Origin: Enterobacter vonholyi
Lineage (GTDB): Bacteria; Pseudomonadota; Gammaproteobacteria; Enterobacterales; Enterobacteriaceae
Direction: 5' to 3'
Assembly: GCF_008364555.1 (NCBI RefSeq)
Contig: NZ_VTUC01000011.1
Location: 1 to 64,000 of the forward strand
Length of the DNA stretch: 64,000 nucleotides
Shown here: positions 46,831-58,850 of the stretch, in pieces
How the letters are laid out: every line of letters begins with the position of its first letter
How positions within the stretch are numbered: position 1 is the first letter of the stretch
Notes under the pieces: generated by a model
Databases searched by the model: none
What the model saw: the letters and a program-made list of their open reading frames with translations, nothing else
Told to the model about the DNA's origin: nothing
Translations under genes and position numbers: made by a program

Positions 46831-46955
46831 CATCATGCCGCTCATACCCCTCTTTTATTCCACTACGTTATAGCCAATCTTTTTTTATTCTTTAATCCTC
46901 GATTCGCTTTCTGGCACGCTGCATTCATCAAAACACTACACAAGAGAGCTGGGCG

Positions 46956-47945
46956 ATGAATAAATGGGGCGTGGGTTTAACATTATTGCTGGCATCGACC
47001 AGCGTTCTGGCTAAGGACATTCAGTTATTAAACGTGTCATACGACCCGACGCGTGAACTGTACGAGCAATACAACAAAGCGTTTGCGGCGCACTGGAAGC
47101 AGGAAACCGGCGATAATGTCGTAGTTCGCCAGTCTCACGGAGGTTCTGGCAAGCAGGCGACCTCCGTCATCAACGGCATTGAAGCCGACGTGGTGACCCT
47201 GGCGCTGGCCTACGATGTCGACGCGATCGCCGAGCGCGGTCGCATCGACAAAAACTGGATCAAACGCCTGCCGGATAACTCCGCACCCTACACCTCGACC
47301 ATCGTCTTCCTGGTGCGTAAAGGCAACCCGAAACAAATTAAAGACTGGAACGACCTGATCAAACCTGGCGTTTCTGTGATTACCCCGAACCCGAAAAGCT
47401 CCGGCGGTGCTCGCTGGAACTACCTGGGCGCATGGGGTTACGCGCTGCATCACAACAACGGCGACCAGGCCAAAGCGCAGGAGTTCGTGAAGGCGCTGTA
47501 TAAAAACGTTGAGGTGCTGGACTCCGGCGCGCGTGGTGCCACCAACACCTTCGTCGAGCGCGGGATTGGCGACGTGCTGATTGCATGGGAAAACGAAGCG
47601 CTGCTGGCGACCAACGAACTGGGTAAAGACAAATTCGAGATCGTGACCCCGAGCGAATCGATTCTGGCTGAGCCGACCGTTTCCGTGGTCGATAAAGTGG
47701 TTGAGAAGAAAGATACCAAAGCGGTGGCGGAAGCTTACCTGAAGTATCTCTATTCGCCAGAGGGCCAGGAAATTGCGGCGAAAAACTTCTATCGTCCACG
47801 CGATCCGGCTGTTGCGAAGAAATACGAAAGCGTATTCCCTAAACTGAAACTCTTCACCATCGATGACGAGTTCGGCGGCTGGACGAAAGCGCAGAAAGAG
47901 CACTTCTCTAATGGCGGTACCTTCGACCAAATCAGCCAGCGCTAA
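46956..47945 (+). CDS. sbp: Sulfate/thiosulfate-binding periplasmic protein
   Basis: Sbp delivers sulfate to the CysTWA importer. It has 329 residues, as in E. coli, with a signal peptide ending LA near residue 19 and the mature start [17 protein letters not shown]. The [10 protein letters not shown] and QSHGGSGKQ blocks line the sulfate site. The AT-rich upstream (TAGCCAATCTTTTTTTATTC) fits a CysB-activated promoter. The gene is transcribed alone. Confidence 0.97.
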   Translation: MNKWGVGLTLLLASTSVLAKDIQLLNVSYDPTRELYEQYNKAFAAHWKQETGDNVVVRQSHGGSGKQATSVINGIEADVVTLALAYDVDAIAERGRIDKNWIKRLPDNSAPYTSTIVFLVRKGNPKQIKDWNDLIKPGVSVITPNPKSSGGARWNYLGAWGYALHHNNGDQAKAQEFVKALYKNVEVLDSGARGATNTFVERGIGDVLIAWENEALLATNELGKDKFEIVTPSESILAEPTVSVVDKVVEKKDTKAVAEAYLKYLYSPEGQEIAAKNFYRPRDPAVAKKYESVFPKLKLFTIDDEFGGWTKAQKEHFSNGGTFDQISQR

Positions 47946-48052
47946 CCATTAGCCTGTGACACGGTGACCCGGCGTGAGAAATCCGCCGGGTTTTTTATTT
48001 GGTCATCATTTTGCGTTACTCTTTTGCCTCAATCGAAAACAGGGAACGCGTT

Positions 48053-48796
48053 GTGAAAAAAATTATCTTATTGATCCTCCTTGTCATCGCCCTTGCCGCT
48101 GGCGGTGTGTACTGGATGAAGGCGGGTAATCCGAATGCGTTAAGACATATCGTTCTCGACCAGTGTGTGCCGAATCAGATCCAGAATCGTAACCCGGCAC
48201 CGTGTGCGCAGGTGAAAACGGATGCAGGCTATGTGATATTTAAAGACCGCAACGGGCCGCTGCAATACCTGCTGATGCCGACCTATCGCATCAACGGCAC
48301 CGAGAGCCCGCTGTTGACCGAAGCGCATACGCCGAACTTTTTCTGGCTGGCGTGGCAGTCGCGCAGCTTTATGACCCTGAAGCGTGGAGCCGAGGTGCCT
48401 GACAGCGCCATTTCGCTGACGATTAACTCCCCGACAGGGCGCACGCAGAACCACTTTCATATTCATATCTCCTGCCTTCGCCCGGACGTGCGCGAGAAGC
48501 TCAACGCGGCACAGGGAGAAATCAGCACCCAGTGGCTGCCTCTTCCTGGGGGACTGGAAGGACATGAGTATCTTGCTCGTCGGGTGACGGAGAATGAACT
48601 GGTCCAGCGCAGCCCGTTTATGATGCTGGCAGAAGAGCTGCCGGAAGCGCGCGACCATATGGGGCGTTTCGCACTGGCGATGGCGCAGCAGTCTGATGGT
48701 TCGTTTGTGTTGCTGGCGACCGAGCGTAACCTGCTCACGCTTAACCGCGCGTCTGCGGAGGAACTGCAGGATCATCAATGCGCTATCCTGAAGTAA
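48053..48796 (+). CDS. cdh: CDP-diacylglycerol pyrophosphatase
   Basis: Cdh hydrolyses CDP-diacylglycerol to phosphatidate and CMP at the inner membrane. I chose the GTG at 48053 ([10 protein letters not shown]), with an AGGGAA site, which gives 247 residues (E. coli 251) and an N-terminal signal anchor at 3-22. The HIT-like motif HFHIHIS and paired Cys residues are conserved. The alternative upstream start would bury the anchor. Confidence 0.92.
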   Translation: MKKIILLILLVIALAAGGVYWMKAGNPNALRHIVLDQCVPNQIQNRNPAPCAQVKTDAGYVIFKDRNGPLQYLLMPTYRINGTESPLLTEAHTPNFFWLAWQSRSFMTLKRGAEVPDSAISLTINSPTGRTQNHFHIHISCLRPDVREKLNAAQGEISTQWLPLPGGLEGHEYLARRVTENELVQRSPFMMLAEELPEARDHMGRFALAMAQQSDGSFVLLATERNLLTLNRASAEELQDHQCAILK

Positions 48797-48869
48797 CCCC
48801 ACCATAAATCGCGTTTACTCGGGCTGCCTGTCACCGTAGACTTGCTCAAAAATACTACAGGAGACAGGT

Positions 48870-50174
48870 ATGTCGCTCTGGTCAACGTATCCTCTGCTGC
48901 TGCCCTCACTGATCGTTGGCGTCACCATCGTGCTGTGGGCGACGTCGCTATTGCCGGAATTCATCACCGCGCTGCTGTTCTTCACGGCGGCAATGACTGC
49001 GAAGATCGCCCCGCCGGAGGTCATCTTTGGCGGTTTTGCCTCGTCTGCTTTCTGGCTGGTCTTCAGCGGATTCGTGCTCGGCGTGGCTATCCGTAAAACC
49101 GGACTGGCAGACAGGGCCGCCAGGGCGCTGTCGGCAAGGCTCACCGACTCCTGGGTGTTGATGGTGGCGAGCGTGGTGCTGCTGAGCTACGCGCTGGCGT
49201 TTGTGATGCCGTCGAATATGGGACGTATTGCGCTGCTGATGCCGATTGTCGCCGCGATGGCGAAACGCGCCGGTATCTCAGACGGCTCCTGCGCGTGGTT
49301 TGGTCTGGCGCTGGCGGTAGGGTTTGGGACTTTCCAGCTTTCGGCGACGATTCTGCCCGCTAATGTCCCTAACCTGGTTATGAGCGGTGCGGCGGAAGGT
49401 TCGTACGGCATCCATCTGAACTATGTCCCTTATCTGCTGCTGCACACGCCGGTGCTGGGCATTCTCAAAGGCCTGATTCTGATTGGCCTCATCTGCTGGC
49501 TATTTCCTGGCAACCCAAAACCGCCTAAGGAACAGGCGCCGTCTGAGCCTATGGGGCGGGACGAAAAGCGTCTTGCCTGGCTGCTGGCGGTGGTGCTGGG
49601 GATGTGGGTGACGGAGAGCTGGCACGGCGTGGGGCCCGCGTGGACGGGGCTGGCGGCGTCGATCATCGTTATGCTGCCGCGCATTGGTTTCATTACCGGG
49701 GAAGAGTTTTCTGCGGGGGTGAATATGCGCACCTGTATCTACGTTGCCGGTATTCTGGGGCTGGCGATCGTCGTGACGCAAACCGGTATCGGAACAGCGG
49801 TGGGCGAGGCGTTGCTTCGCATTATGCCGCTGGATACAGACCGACCGTTCACCAGTTTCCTGGCGCTGACCGGTATTACCACCGCACTCAACTTCATTAT
49901 GACCGCCAACGGCGTTCCGGCGCTGTATACCACTCTGGCGCAGAGTTTTTCGGACGCGACCGGTTTCCCGCTGCTGTCGGTGATCATGATTCAGGTGCTG
50001 GGTTACTCCACGCCGCTGTTGCCCTATCAGGCGTCGCCGATTGTGGTGGCGATGGGGTTAGGAAAGGTGCCTGCCAGGGCGGGGATGGTGCTTTGTCTGG
50101 CGCTGGCTATTGCAACGTATCTGGTGCTGCTGCCGCTGGATTATCTGTGGTTTAGCCTGCTGGGACGGCTGTAA
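48870..50174 (+). CDS. SLC13/DASS-family anion transporter
   Basis: A 434-residue membrane protein with about 11-12 hydrophobic segments. The helical-hairpin type blocks (SNMGRIALLMPIVAAMAK and TANGVPALY) and the C-terminal TPLLPYQASPIVVAMG resemble divalent anion/sodium symporters and related permeases. The substrate, such as a dicarboxylate, sulfate or citrate, cannot be told from sequence. It is not at this place in E. coli K-12. It follows cdh by 73 bases with an AGGAGA ribosome site, and a pair of REP elements follows. Confidence 0.8.
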   Translation: MSLWSTYPLLLPSLIVGVTIVLWATSLLPEFITALLFFTAAMTAKIAPPEVIFGGFASSAFWLVFSGFVLGVAIRKTGLADRAARALSARLTDSWVLMVASVVLLSYALAFVMPSNMGRIALLMPIVAAMAKRAGISDGSCAWFGLALAVGFGTFQLSATILPANVPNLVMSGAAEGSYGIHLNYVPYLLLHTPVLGILKGLILIGLICWLFPGNPKPPKEQAPSEPMGRDEKRLAWLLAVVLGMWVTESWHGVGPAWTGLAASIIVMLPRIGFITGEEFSAGVNMRTCIYVAGILGLAIVVTQTGIGTAVGEALLRIMPLDTDRPFTSFLALTGITTALNFIMTANGVPALYTTLAQSFSDATGFPLLSVIMIQVLGYSTPLLPYQASPIVVAMGLGKVPARAGMVLCLALAIATYLVLLPLDYLWFSLLGRL

Positions 50175-50178
50175 AAAA

Positions 50179-50246
50179 GCCCGGTGGCGCTGACGCTTAC
50201 CGGGCCTACAGAACCGTAGGGCGGGTTAGCGAAGCGCCACCCGCCA
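50179..50246. repeat. Pair of REP elements between the SLC13 gene and tpiA
   Basis: GCCCGGTGGCGCTGACGCTT (from 50179) and GTAGGGCGGGTTAGCGAAGC (from 50216) are two inverted REP units sitting between convergent genes. Confidence 0.85.
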
Positions 50247-50255
50247 CAAAGGCAA

Positions 50256-51023
50256 TTACGCCTGTTTAGCCGCTTCTGCCGCTTTAACGATCACCGCGAA
50301 AGCGTCCGCTTTCAGGGATGCACCGCCAACCAGCGCGCCATCGATGTCTGGCTGGGTGAACAGCTCAGCAGCGTTGGAAGCGTTAACGGAACCGCCGTAC
50401 TGGATAATCACTTGCTCAGCGACTTTGGCGTCAGCTTTCGCAATGTGGTCACGAATGAATTTGTGAACAGCCTGAGCCTGTGCAGGGGTTGCTGATTTGC
50501 CGGTACCGATCGCCCAGACTGGCTCGTAAGCGATAACCGCGCCTTCGAACGCTGCCGCGCCCTGGGTTTTCAGCACTGCGTCGATCTGACGTGCGCACAC
50601 TTCTTCAGTTTTGCCCGCTTCGTTTTCTGCTTCGGTTTCACCGATGCACAGAACCGGGATCAGACCCTGCTCTTTCAGCACGGCGAATTTCTTCGCGATG
50701 AACTCGTCGGATTCTTTGTGATAGGTGCGACGCTCGGAGTGGCCGATGATGATGTATTTCGCGCCGATATCTTTCAGCATTTCAGCGGAGGTTTCACCGG
50801 TGAACGCGCCAGACAGGTTAACGTCAACGTTCTGCGCGCCCAGAATGATGTGGCTGCCGTCAGCGGCACGTTTAGCCAGATCCAGGTACATATCCGGCGG
50901 AGCGATAGCAACCGCGCAGCCGGTCACGCCAGCCAGCTCTTTACGCAGGTTCGCAACCAGTTCGTTTACCATGTGGCGGCTGCCGTTCAGTTTCCAGTTA
51001 CCCATCACTAAAGGATGTCGCAT
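50256..51023 (-). CDS. tpiA: Triose-phosphate isomerase
   Basis: TpiA interconverts dihydroxyacetone phosphate and glyceraldehyde 3-phosphate. It has 255 residues, with the active-site Lys in NWKLNG (about 11), His in GHSERR (about 95), the Glu of [11 protein letters not shown] (about 167) and the phosphate loop YGGSVN. Codon use indicates high expression. It also processes triose phosphate from the glp pathway encoded nearby. Confidence 0.98.
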   Translation of the reverse strand: MRHPLVMGNWKLNGSRHMVNELVANLRKELAGVTGCAVAIAPPDMYLDLAKRAADGSHIILGAQNVDVNLSGAFTGETSAEMLKDIGAKYIIIGHSERRTYHKESDEFIAKKFAVLKEQGLIPVLCIGETEAENEAGKTEEVCARQIDAVLKTQGAAAFEGAVIAYEPVWAIGTGKSATPAQAQAVHKFIRDHIAKADAKVAEQVIIQYGGSVNASNAAELFTQPDIDGALVGGASLKADAFAVIVKAAEAAKQA

Positions 51024-51134
51024 TTCAATTCTCCACGCTAAATAAGCGAATTAAGGAATATGGCCACCCTGTCGGGCAGCATGGTCTGTGAATCAGTATA
51101 GAGATTTTCCCTCGAAAGGCTTTGCTTTTTGTCA

Positions 51135-51731
51135 TTAATTCGCCCCGCCGAGAGTGTCAGATAGTGCCAGCTTAATCGGTTCAACAGCGAAGGTCAGTCC
51201 TTTTTCGCCGTTGTCCGCCACAACATAGCGGATCGCGCCTTCGGTATCGGCGTAGTAACGCTTGTTTTTACCGGCAGCGAGGAGTTTCTGCAGCTTTTGC
51301 TGGCTTTGCTTTTTCGTCAGTGCCGGGGTAAACGCCTGCAGGACCGCGCTCATGTACTCAAGCGCTTTCGCCTTAGCGGCTTTCTGCTCTGGCCCCTGTA
51401 TCGGCAGCCAGGTGATTTGCATGCTTTTGATTTTTAACGTTCCGCGCTCCAGCGCCGTCGAGGCATACAAATTCTCATTAATCTTGCTTGCCGCACGAGT
51501 CAGTGTGGGGGTATCGCGGGAGCCATCAATGGCGCGAAACTCATCCAGCGGCAGCGTGGGGTTGGCCTGATTGAAGGCTTCACGAAACTGGCTGATGGAC
51601 TGATCGAACGACGGGGCGCCCGCCAGCAGATACGGCGCTGTGGTGGGGGCAGTGGTTTCGGCGGCGTGCAGGGGAAAACCCGCGCTGAGCACCGCTAAAC
51701 ACAGGAAAAGAGAATGTGCCGAACTTTTCAT
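51135..51731 (-). CDS. yiiQ: YiiQ, DUF1454 periplasmic protein
   Basis: A secreted protein of unknown function. From the ATG at 51731 it has 198 residues (E. coli 199), with a signal peptide MKSSAHSLFLCLAVLSAGFP ending near LHA. The ATG two codons earlier (51737) is only about 4 bases from the AGGGAC ribosome site, so I prefer the second. The conserved TLTRAASKINENLYAS block is present. It is divergent from yiiR. Confidence 0.9.
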   Translation of the reverse strand: MKSSAHSLFLCLAVLSAGFPLHAAETTAPTTAPYLLAGAPSFDQSISQFREAFNQANPTLPLDEFRAIDGSRDTPTLTRAASKINENLYASTALERGTLKIKSMQITWLPIQGPEQKAAKAKALEYMSAVLQAFTPALTKKQSQQKLQKLLAAGKNKRYYADTEGAIRYVVADNGEKGLTFAVEPIKLALSDTLGGAN

Positions 51732-51843
51732 CAACATTGTCCCTGGCCGTAAGTGCTCATGATTAAAACGATATCTGGTCGGCTTGTCAAAAGGTCACAA
51801 CTCCAGGGTAAAATGCGCGCTATACGATAATAAGGAACCTTAC

Positions 51844-52263
51844 ATGACCATACAGCAGTGGCTGTTTTCATTCAAAGGGCGTATTGGACGCCGTGATTTC
51901 TGGATCTGGATGGTGACGTGGGTTGTCGCCATGCTGCTTCTGTTTTTCGTTGCTTACAACGCATGGCTGAGCACGCAAACGGCGGCCTTCGCGCTGGTCT
52001 GCCTGCTATGGCCAACGGCGGCTGTTGTTGTTAAACGCCTGCACGACCGCGGTCGTTCCGGCGCGTGGGCATTTCTGATTATTCTGGCGTGGATGCTGGT
52101 TGCGGGGAACTGGGCGATGCTTCCGTCCATCCTGCCGTGGGTTGTGGGCAGGCTGCTGCCTTCGGTCATCTTCGTGATGATGATTGTCGATCTGGGCGCG
52201 TTTATCGGCACCCAGAGCGAAAACAAATACGGTAAAGATACCGTTGAGGTGAAATACCGCTGA
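51844..52263 (+). CDS. yiiR: YiiR, DUF805 membrane protein
   Basis: A 139-residue inner-membrane protein with the DUF805 start (SFKGRIGRRDFW, residues 9-20) and three to four membrane helices. Function unknown. The ATG at 51844 follows AAGGAAC. Its TGA directly abuts the stop codon of the convergent fpr gene with no base between. Confidence 0.9.
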   Translation: MTIQQWLFSFKGRIGRRDFWIWMVTWVVAMLLLFFVAYNAWLSTQTAAFALVCLLWPTAAVVVKRLHDRGRSGAWAFLIILAWMLVAGNWAMLPSILPWVVGRLLPSVIFVMMIVDLGAFIGTQSENKYGKDTVEVKYR

Positions 52264-53010
52264 TCACCAGTAGTGTTCAGCGGTCATATGGCCCGGCCGG
52301 CGGCGAAGATGTTTCGTCATCTGCCGGGTATCCTTCAGAAGCTGCTGCGTGTCCCGTACCATCTGCGGGTTGCCACACAGCATGACGTGGCTGGTTTCAG
52401 CGTTCAGCGGCAAACCCACCGCCTCTTCCAGGGCTCCACTCTCAATTAACGCCGGCACGCGACCGGTCAGCGTTCCAGCTACGGTTTCGCGGCTGACCAC
52501 CGTCTGAATCTTTAACTTGCCGCCGTACTGCTGCTCCAGCGCCTGCATCTGCGGCAGGTAGCTCAGGTCTGCAGCGTAGCGCGCAGCGTGCACCAGCACG
52601 ATGTTTTTAAAGCGCTCCAGATCTTTGCCGTACTGCAAAATAGAGAGATAAGGGCCGATGGCCGTACCGGTTGCCAGCATCCAGAGCGTGTCACAATCCG
52701 GGATCTCTTCGAGCACAAAGAAGCCTGCCGCTTCACTCACAATTTGCACGTCGTCGCCGGGCTTAAGGGCGGCAAGGCGCGGGCTGAGCTTACCGTCAGG
52801 AACGGTGACGAGATAGAACTCGAGATCCGGGTTATCAGGCGCGTTAACGTAAGAGTAGGCGCGCTGCACGCGCTCGCCGTCGACATCCAGTCCCAGCTTT
52901 GCAAATTGCCCGGCTTTAAACGGGTGAACGGGAGCATGTACGGTGAGACTAAATAGCGCATCGGTCCAGAACTGTACCTTTGTGACTTTACCTGTTACCC
53001 AGTCCGCCAT
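52264..53010 (-). CDS. fpr: Ferredoxin/flavodoxin-NADP+ reductase
   Basis: A 248-residue FAD enzyme that reduces flavodoxin and ferredoxin with NADPH, supporting radical-SAM and oxidative-stress enzymes. It shows the FAD-binding RAYSYVN block and the NADP-site GTAIGPYLS, and ends with an aromatic residue stacked on FAD (HYW). Length equals E. coli Fpr. It lies downstream of glpX in the same direction but after a hairpin. Confidence 0.96.
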   Translation of the reverse strand: MADWVTGKVTKVQFWTDALFSLTVHAPVHPFKAGQFAKLGLDVDGERVQRAYSYVNAPDNPDLEFYLVTVPDGKLSPRLAALKPGDDVQIVSEAAGFFVLEEIPDCDTLWMLATGTAIGPYLSILQYGKDLERFKNIVLVHAARYAADLSYLPQMQALEQQYGGKLKIQTVVSRETVAGTLTGRVPALIESGALEEAVGLPLNAETSHVMLCGNPQMVRDTQQLLKDTRQMTKHLRRRPGHMTAEHYW

Positions 53011-53063
53011 GATCTTCTCCTGTGCTGTTTCTCTGTTCTATCTTCCGTACTTGTGGTGACAAT

Positions 53064-53085
53064 TTCCAGCCCGTCAGGGCCGGAA
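53064..53085 (-). terminator. Hairpin after glpX
   Basis: The minus strand reads TTCCGGCCC-TGAC-GGGCTGGAA, a nine-pair stem with one G-T pair and a tetraloop, 21 bases past the glpX stop. It lacks a long T tract, so termination may be partial. Confidence 0.6.
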
Positions 53086-53106
53086 AGCTCTATCGATCAA
53101 ACGGTT

Positions 53107-54117
53107 TTACAGAATGTGCGTCTGTACGTCCGGGTCTTTGAGGTCGAGATAGTGGATAGACTGGATGCGACGAATGGTGCGTGATTTACCGCGGATCAGC
53201 AGCGTTTCGGTGGTCGCCATATTGCCCTTGCGGGTGATGCCGTCCAGCAGATCGCCTTTGGTGATGCCGGTCGCCGAGAAGACCACGTTATCGCTACGGG
53301 CCATCTCGTCCAGCGCGAGCACTTTATTGGCCTCGATGCCCATCGCTTCGCAGCGCGCCAGCTCGTTTTCTCCGATACGGCGGTTCTCTTCGCTGTCGCC
53401 TTTCACCTCGTGGCGGGGCAGCAGACGGGCCTGCATATCGCCATCGAGCGCGCGGATCACTGCCGCAGAGACCACACCTTCCGGTGCGCCGCCGATGCCG
53501 TACAGCACGTCTACTTCGCTGTCCGGCATGCAGGTAAGGATCGAGGCGGCAACGTCACCGTCCGGAATGGCAAACACGCGCACGCCGAGCTTTTGCATCT
53601 GCGCGATGGTGGCGTCGTGGCGCGGTTTCGCCAGAATCGTCACGGTGAGTTCGCTAAGGGGTTTGCCCAGGGCTTTGGCGACGTTGTGCAGGTTCTCTTC
53701 CAGCGGCAGGCTAAGGTCGATTGCGCCTTTCGCGCCAGGACCGACAATCAGCTTTTCCATGTACATATCCGGCGCGTTAAGGAAGCAGCCTTTATCGCCC
53801 ACGGCCAGCACCGCCAGGGCGTTGGCCTGACCCATTGCGGTCATGCGGGTACCTTCGATCGGGTCGACGGCAATATCCACGGCATCGCCTTTGCCGGTAC
53901 CGACTTTTTCACCAATATAGAGCATTGGCGCTTCGTCGATCTCGCCTTCGCCGATCACGATGGTGCCGTCGATGTTGACCTGATTAAGTACAATGCGCAT
54001 GGCATGGACGGCTGCACCGTCTGCGGTATTTTTATCGCCACGACCCAGCCACTTATAGCCTGCAAGGGCTGCCGCTTCGGTGACGCGGGAAAACTCGATA
54101 GCAAGTTCACGTTTCAT
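53107..54117 (-). CDS. glpX: Fructose-1,6-bisphosphatase class II
   Basis: GlpX removes the 1-phosphate from fructose 1,6-bisphosphate in gluconeogenesis on glycerol. The start at 54117 (MKRELAIEFSRVTEAAALAG) gives 336 residues, as in E. coli; the ATG five codons earlier has no matching residues. The metal-site motif DPIEGT and GEGEIDEAPM are intact. It is the third gene of glpFKX. Confidence 0.97.
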   Translation of the reverse strand: MKRELAIEFSRVTEAAALAGYKWLGRGDKNTADGAAVHAMRIVLNQVNIDGTIVIGEGEIDEAPMLYIGEKVGTGKGDAVDIAVDPIEGTRMTAMGQANALAVLAVGDKGCFLNAPDMYMEKLIVGPGAKGAIDLSLPLEENLHNVAKALGKPLSELTVTILAKPRHDATIAQMQKLGVRVFAIPDGDVAASILTCMPDSEVDVLYGIGGAPEGVVSAAVIRALDGDMQARLLPRHEVKGDSEENRRIGENELARCEAMGIEANKVLALDEMARSDNVVFSATGITKGDLLDGITRKGNMATTETLLIRGKSRTIRRIQSIHYLDLKDPDVQTHIL

Positions 54118-54184
54118 GAGGTACTCGTGCAATCAAAAGGAATTGCACGAAGTTTATCACAGTGTGGGGAGGGGTGTTTTAAGT

Positions 54185-54218
54185 CCCCTCTCCCCAAAGG
54201 GGAGAGGGTTAGGGTTAG
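54185..54218. repeat. Palindromic CCCTCTCC repeat, copy 3
   Basis: CCCCTCTCCCC-AAA-GGGGAGAGGG followed by TTAGGGTTAGG lies in the 114-base glpK-glpX gap. It resembles copy 1 at 41774 and may act as an mRNA stabilising or attenuating hairpin inside the operon. Confidence 0.8.
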
Positions 54219-54231
54219 GAGAAAGTTTGTC

Positions 54232-55761
<1,530 letters not shown>

Positions 55762-56607
55762 TTACAGCGAAGCTTTTTGTTGTGCGGTAGAAGTCGTTTC
55801 CTTCTCATCTTCCACACAGGTGTCGCACGGTAAGTGGCGACCAATTAATTTGCGGTAGCTAAACGCACCCAGCGCAGCCCCGACAACCGGCGCAAACAGC
55901 GGCACCAGGAAGTAAGGAATGTCTTTGCCACCTGTGAAGGCGACATCGCCCCAGCCTGCGATAAAGGCGAACGCTTTTGGTCCGATATCACGTGCCGGGT
56001 TCATCGCGAAGCCGGTCAGCGGGCCCATGGATGCGCCAATTACCGCAATCAGCAGGCCAATCAGCAGGGGGGCCAGCGGGCCGCGCGGAATGCCGTTTCC
56101 GTCGTCGGTCAGCGCCAGGATAACGCCCATCAGAATAGCGGTAATCACCATTTCAACTGCGAACGCCTGCACAAAATTGATGTGCGGGTTTGGATAGGTT
56201 GAGAAGATGCCTGCCAGATCCAGACTTTCGACGCTACCGCGCACCATATGATGCGTCTGTTCGAAGTCGATGAAAAGATTGTAATAAAGCCCGTAAACTA
56301 ACGCCGCTGCGCAAAACGCGCCGGCAAATTGAGAAAGAATGAAAGGAACAACTTTGCGTCCGTCAAAGCACGCGAACAGCCACAGTGCGATTGTCACCGC
56401 CGGGTTAAGATGTGCACCAGAAACCCCTGCAGTCAGGTAGATGGCCATCGCCACGCCCAGACCCCAGATGATACTGATTTCCCACTGACCAAAACTGGCA
56501 CCCGCCACTTTCAGTGCAGCGACACAGCCCACTCCGAAGAATATCAACAACCCGGTACCAAGGAACTCGGCAATGCACTGGCCTTTTAAGGTTGATGTCT
56601 GACTCAT
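55762..56607 (-). CDS. glpF: Glycerol facilitator GlpF
   Basis: GlpF is the aquaglyceroporin that lets glycerol cross the inner membrane. The start at 56607 (MSQTSTLKGQCIAEFLGTG) gives 281 residues, as in E. coli. Both pore motifs are present: HLNPAVTIA and the D-loop NPARDIGPKAF that marks glycerol-type channels. It heads glpFKX. Confidence 0.98.
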   Translation of the reverse strand: MSQTSTLKGQCIAEFLGTGLLIFFGVGCVAALKVAGASFGQWEISIIWGLGVAMAIYLTAGVSGAHLNPAVTIALWLFACFDGRKVVPFILSQFAGAFCAAALVYGLYYNLFIDFEQTHHMVRGSVESLDLAGIFSTYPNPHINFVQAFAVEMVITAILMGVILALTDDGNGIPRGPLAPLLIGLLIAVIGASMGPLTGFAMNPARDIGPKAFAFIAGWGDVAFTGGKDIPYFLVPLFAPVVGAALGAFSYRKLIGRHLPCDTCVEDEKETTSTAQQKASL

Positions 56608-57257
<650 letters not shown>

Positions 57258-57282
57258 TCCCCGCTGGGATAAACCAGGGACA

Positions 57283-57316
57283 AAAAAACCGCCACATTGC
57301 TGTTGGCGGTTTTTTT
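57283..57316. terminator. Bidirectional terminator between zapB and rraA
   Basis: AAAAAAACCGCCA and TGGCGGTTTTTTT form a stem around a CATTGCTGT-like loop, with A and T tracts on either side. It can serve both zapB and the convergent rraA. Confidence 0.9.
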
Positions 57317-57338
57317 ATGGTCCACGCTTACGGTTTTA

Positions 57339-57824
57339 TTACTCGATATCCAGCGGATCTTCGGAAAGGATAATGCCGGTATTATCAGCGTAGAGATGGT
57401 CGCCTGAGAAGAAGGTCACGCCGCCGAAATTGACGCGCACGTCGCTTTCGCCGATGCCGTCACCTGCCGCCCCTACCGGTATGGCTGCGATGGCCTGAAT
57501 CCCGATATCCAGGTCTTCCAGATCGTCCACCTGGCGCACGGAACCGTACACTACAAGGCCTTCCCACTCATTCTGAACGGCAATGCCGGCCAGTTCAGCA
57601 TCAATTAATGCCCGGCGCACGGAACCGCCGCCGTCGACCACAAGAACGCGGCCGCGGCCGTTCTGTTCGAGCAGATCGTACAGCAACCCGTTGTCCTCGA
57701 AACATTTCACCGTGACGATTTGACCGCCAAATGATGACCGCCCACCAAAGTTGGAGAACAGCGGTTCAACGACGTTGACATCTTCCTGGTAGATGTCACA
57801 AAGCTCGGAGGTATCGTATTTCAT
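57339..57824 (-). CDS. rraA: RraA, RNase E activity regulator
   Basis: RraA binds the C-terminal scaffold of RNase E and RhlB and lowers mRNA degradation. Its 161 residues equal E. coli RraA. The [18 protein letters not shown] block is conserved; the family is structurally related to class II aldolases but lacks activity. It lies 92 bases downstream of menA. Confidence 0.96.
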   Translation of the reverse strand: MKYDTSELCDIYQEDVNVVEPLFSNFGGRSSFGGQIVTVKCFEDNGLLYDLLEQNGRGRVLVVDGGGSVRRALIDAELAGIAVQNEWEGLVVYGSVRQVDDLEDLDIGIQAIAAIPVGAAGDGIGESDVRVNFGGVTFFSGDHLYADNTGIILSEDPLDIE

Positions 57825-57916
57825 AGGTTTAACGCTCAGTTGCTGCGAATGTGTTCAGTATATCGTGCGAAATGCGTTGTTGGCAAAATCATCAATTGTT
57901 AATTGATATTTGTCAG

Positions 57917-58837
57917 CTAACGCAGCGTCTGGCTTAACACAATCCCGATGACGAACAACAGGTTAGTCAGCAACGCGCCTTTTACCGTGCGTTCCAGCAT
58001 CGGCGGCATGGCGGACGGGCTGAGTTCACGCATCACAAAGCGGGCCTGCTTAATCAGCAGCGGCGCGGCAAGCACAAACAGCCAGCCCCACAGGCTCTGC
58101 AAGGAAATCAGGTTAAACAGCGCCAGGCAAACCAGCGCGCCAATGAGCAGGCAGGCATGATAGCGGCGCGCATTGACCGGCCCCAGACGAACCGCCAGGG
58201 TGTTTTTACCGTTCTCGCGATCGCTGTCGATGTCGCGCAGGTTGTTGATGTTGAGCACAGCCGTCGCCAGCAGACCGCAGGCGGTCGCGGGCAGGAACAG
58301 GGCAGGGATCACCGTATGCGCCTGCAGGTACCAGCTTCCCATCACGCTCAGCCAGCCGAAGAACACCAGTACGGAGATATCCCCGAGTCCAATATAACCG
58401 TAAGGACGCGTGCCGACGGTGTAGGTGATGGCCGCGATAATGGCCAATAAACCCAACACCAGGAAACCAATAAAATCGCTGGTGGTTTTAGACGCCACCG
58501 TTACCAGCGCCAGTCCGGAAACGCAGATCAGCACCACGGTGATAATCAGCGCGCGTTTCATCTGCGCCTGGGTAATCACCCCTTTCTGCATTCCGCGCAG
58601 TGGCCCTATGCGGTCCGGCTTGTCGCTGCCTTTTACCGCGTCGCCGTAGTCGTTGGCGAGATTGGAGAGAATTTGCAGCAGGCCGGCGGTAATCAGTGCC
58701 AGCGCGGCAACCAGCGGATCGAAATAACCCTGCCACCAGGCAAGGGCGGTGCCGACGATAATCGCGGCAAAGGCCAGAGGAAGTGTTTTAGGGCGCAGAC
58801 TTTCGAGCCACGCCTGCGTACGGCTGATGTCAGTCAT
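57917..58837 (-). CDS. menA: MenA, 1,4-dihydroxy-2-naphthoate polyprenyltransferase
   Basis: MenA attaches the octaprenyl chain to DHNA to form demethylmenaquinone. The 306-residue UbiA-family membrane protein has eight or nine helices and the two Asp-rich motifs, NDYGDAVKGSD and DIDSDRENGKNT, for Mg-diphosphate. Demethylmenaquinone and menaquinone can accept electrons from formate dehydrogenase enzymes. Confidence 0.97.
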   Translation of the reverse strand: MTDISRTQAWLESLRPKTLPLAFAAIIVGTALAWWQGYFDPLVAALALITAGLLQILSNLANDYGDAVKGSDKPDRIGPLRGMQKGVITQAQMKRALIITVVLICVSGLALVTVASKTTSDFIGFLVLGLLAIIAAITYTVGTRPYGYIGLGDISVLVFFGWLSVMGSWYLQAHTVIPALFLPATACGLLATAVLNINNLRDIDSDRENGKNTLAVRLGPVNARRYHACLLIGALVCLALFNLISLQSLWGWLFVLAAPLLIKQARFVMRELSPSAMPPMLERTVKGALLTNLLFVIGIVLSQTLR

Positions 58838-58850
58838 AAGTATTTAGCCA

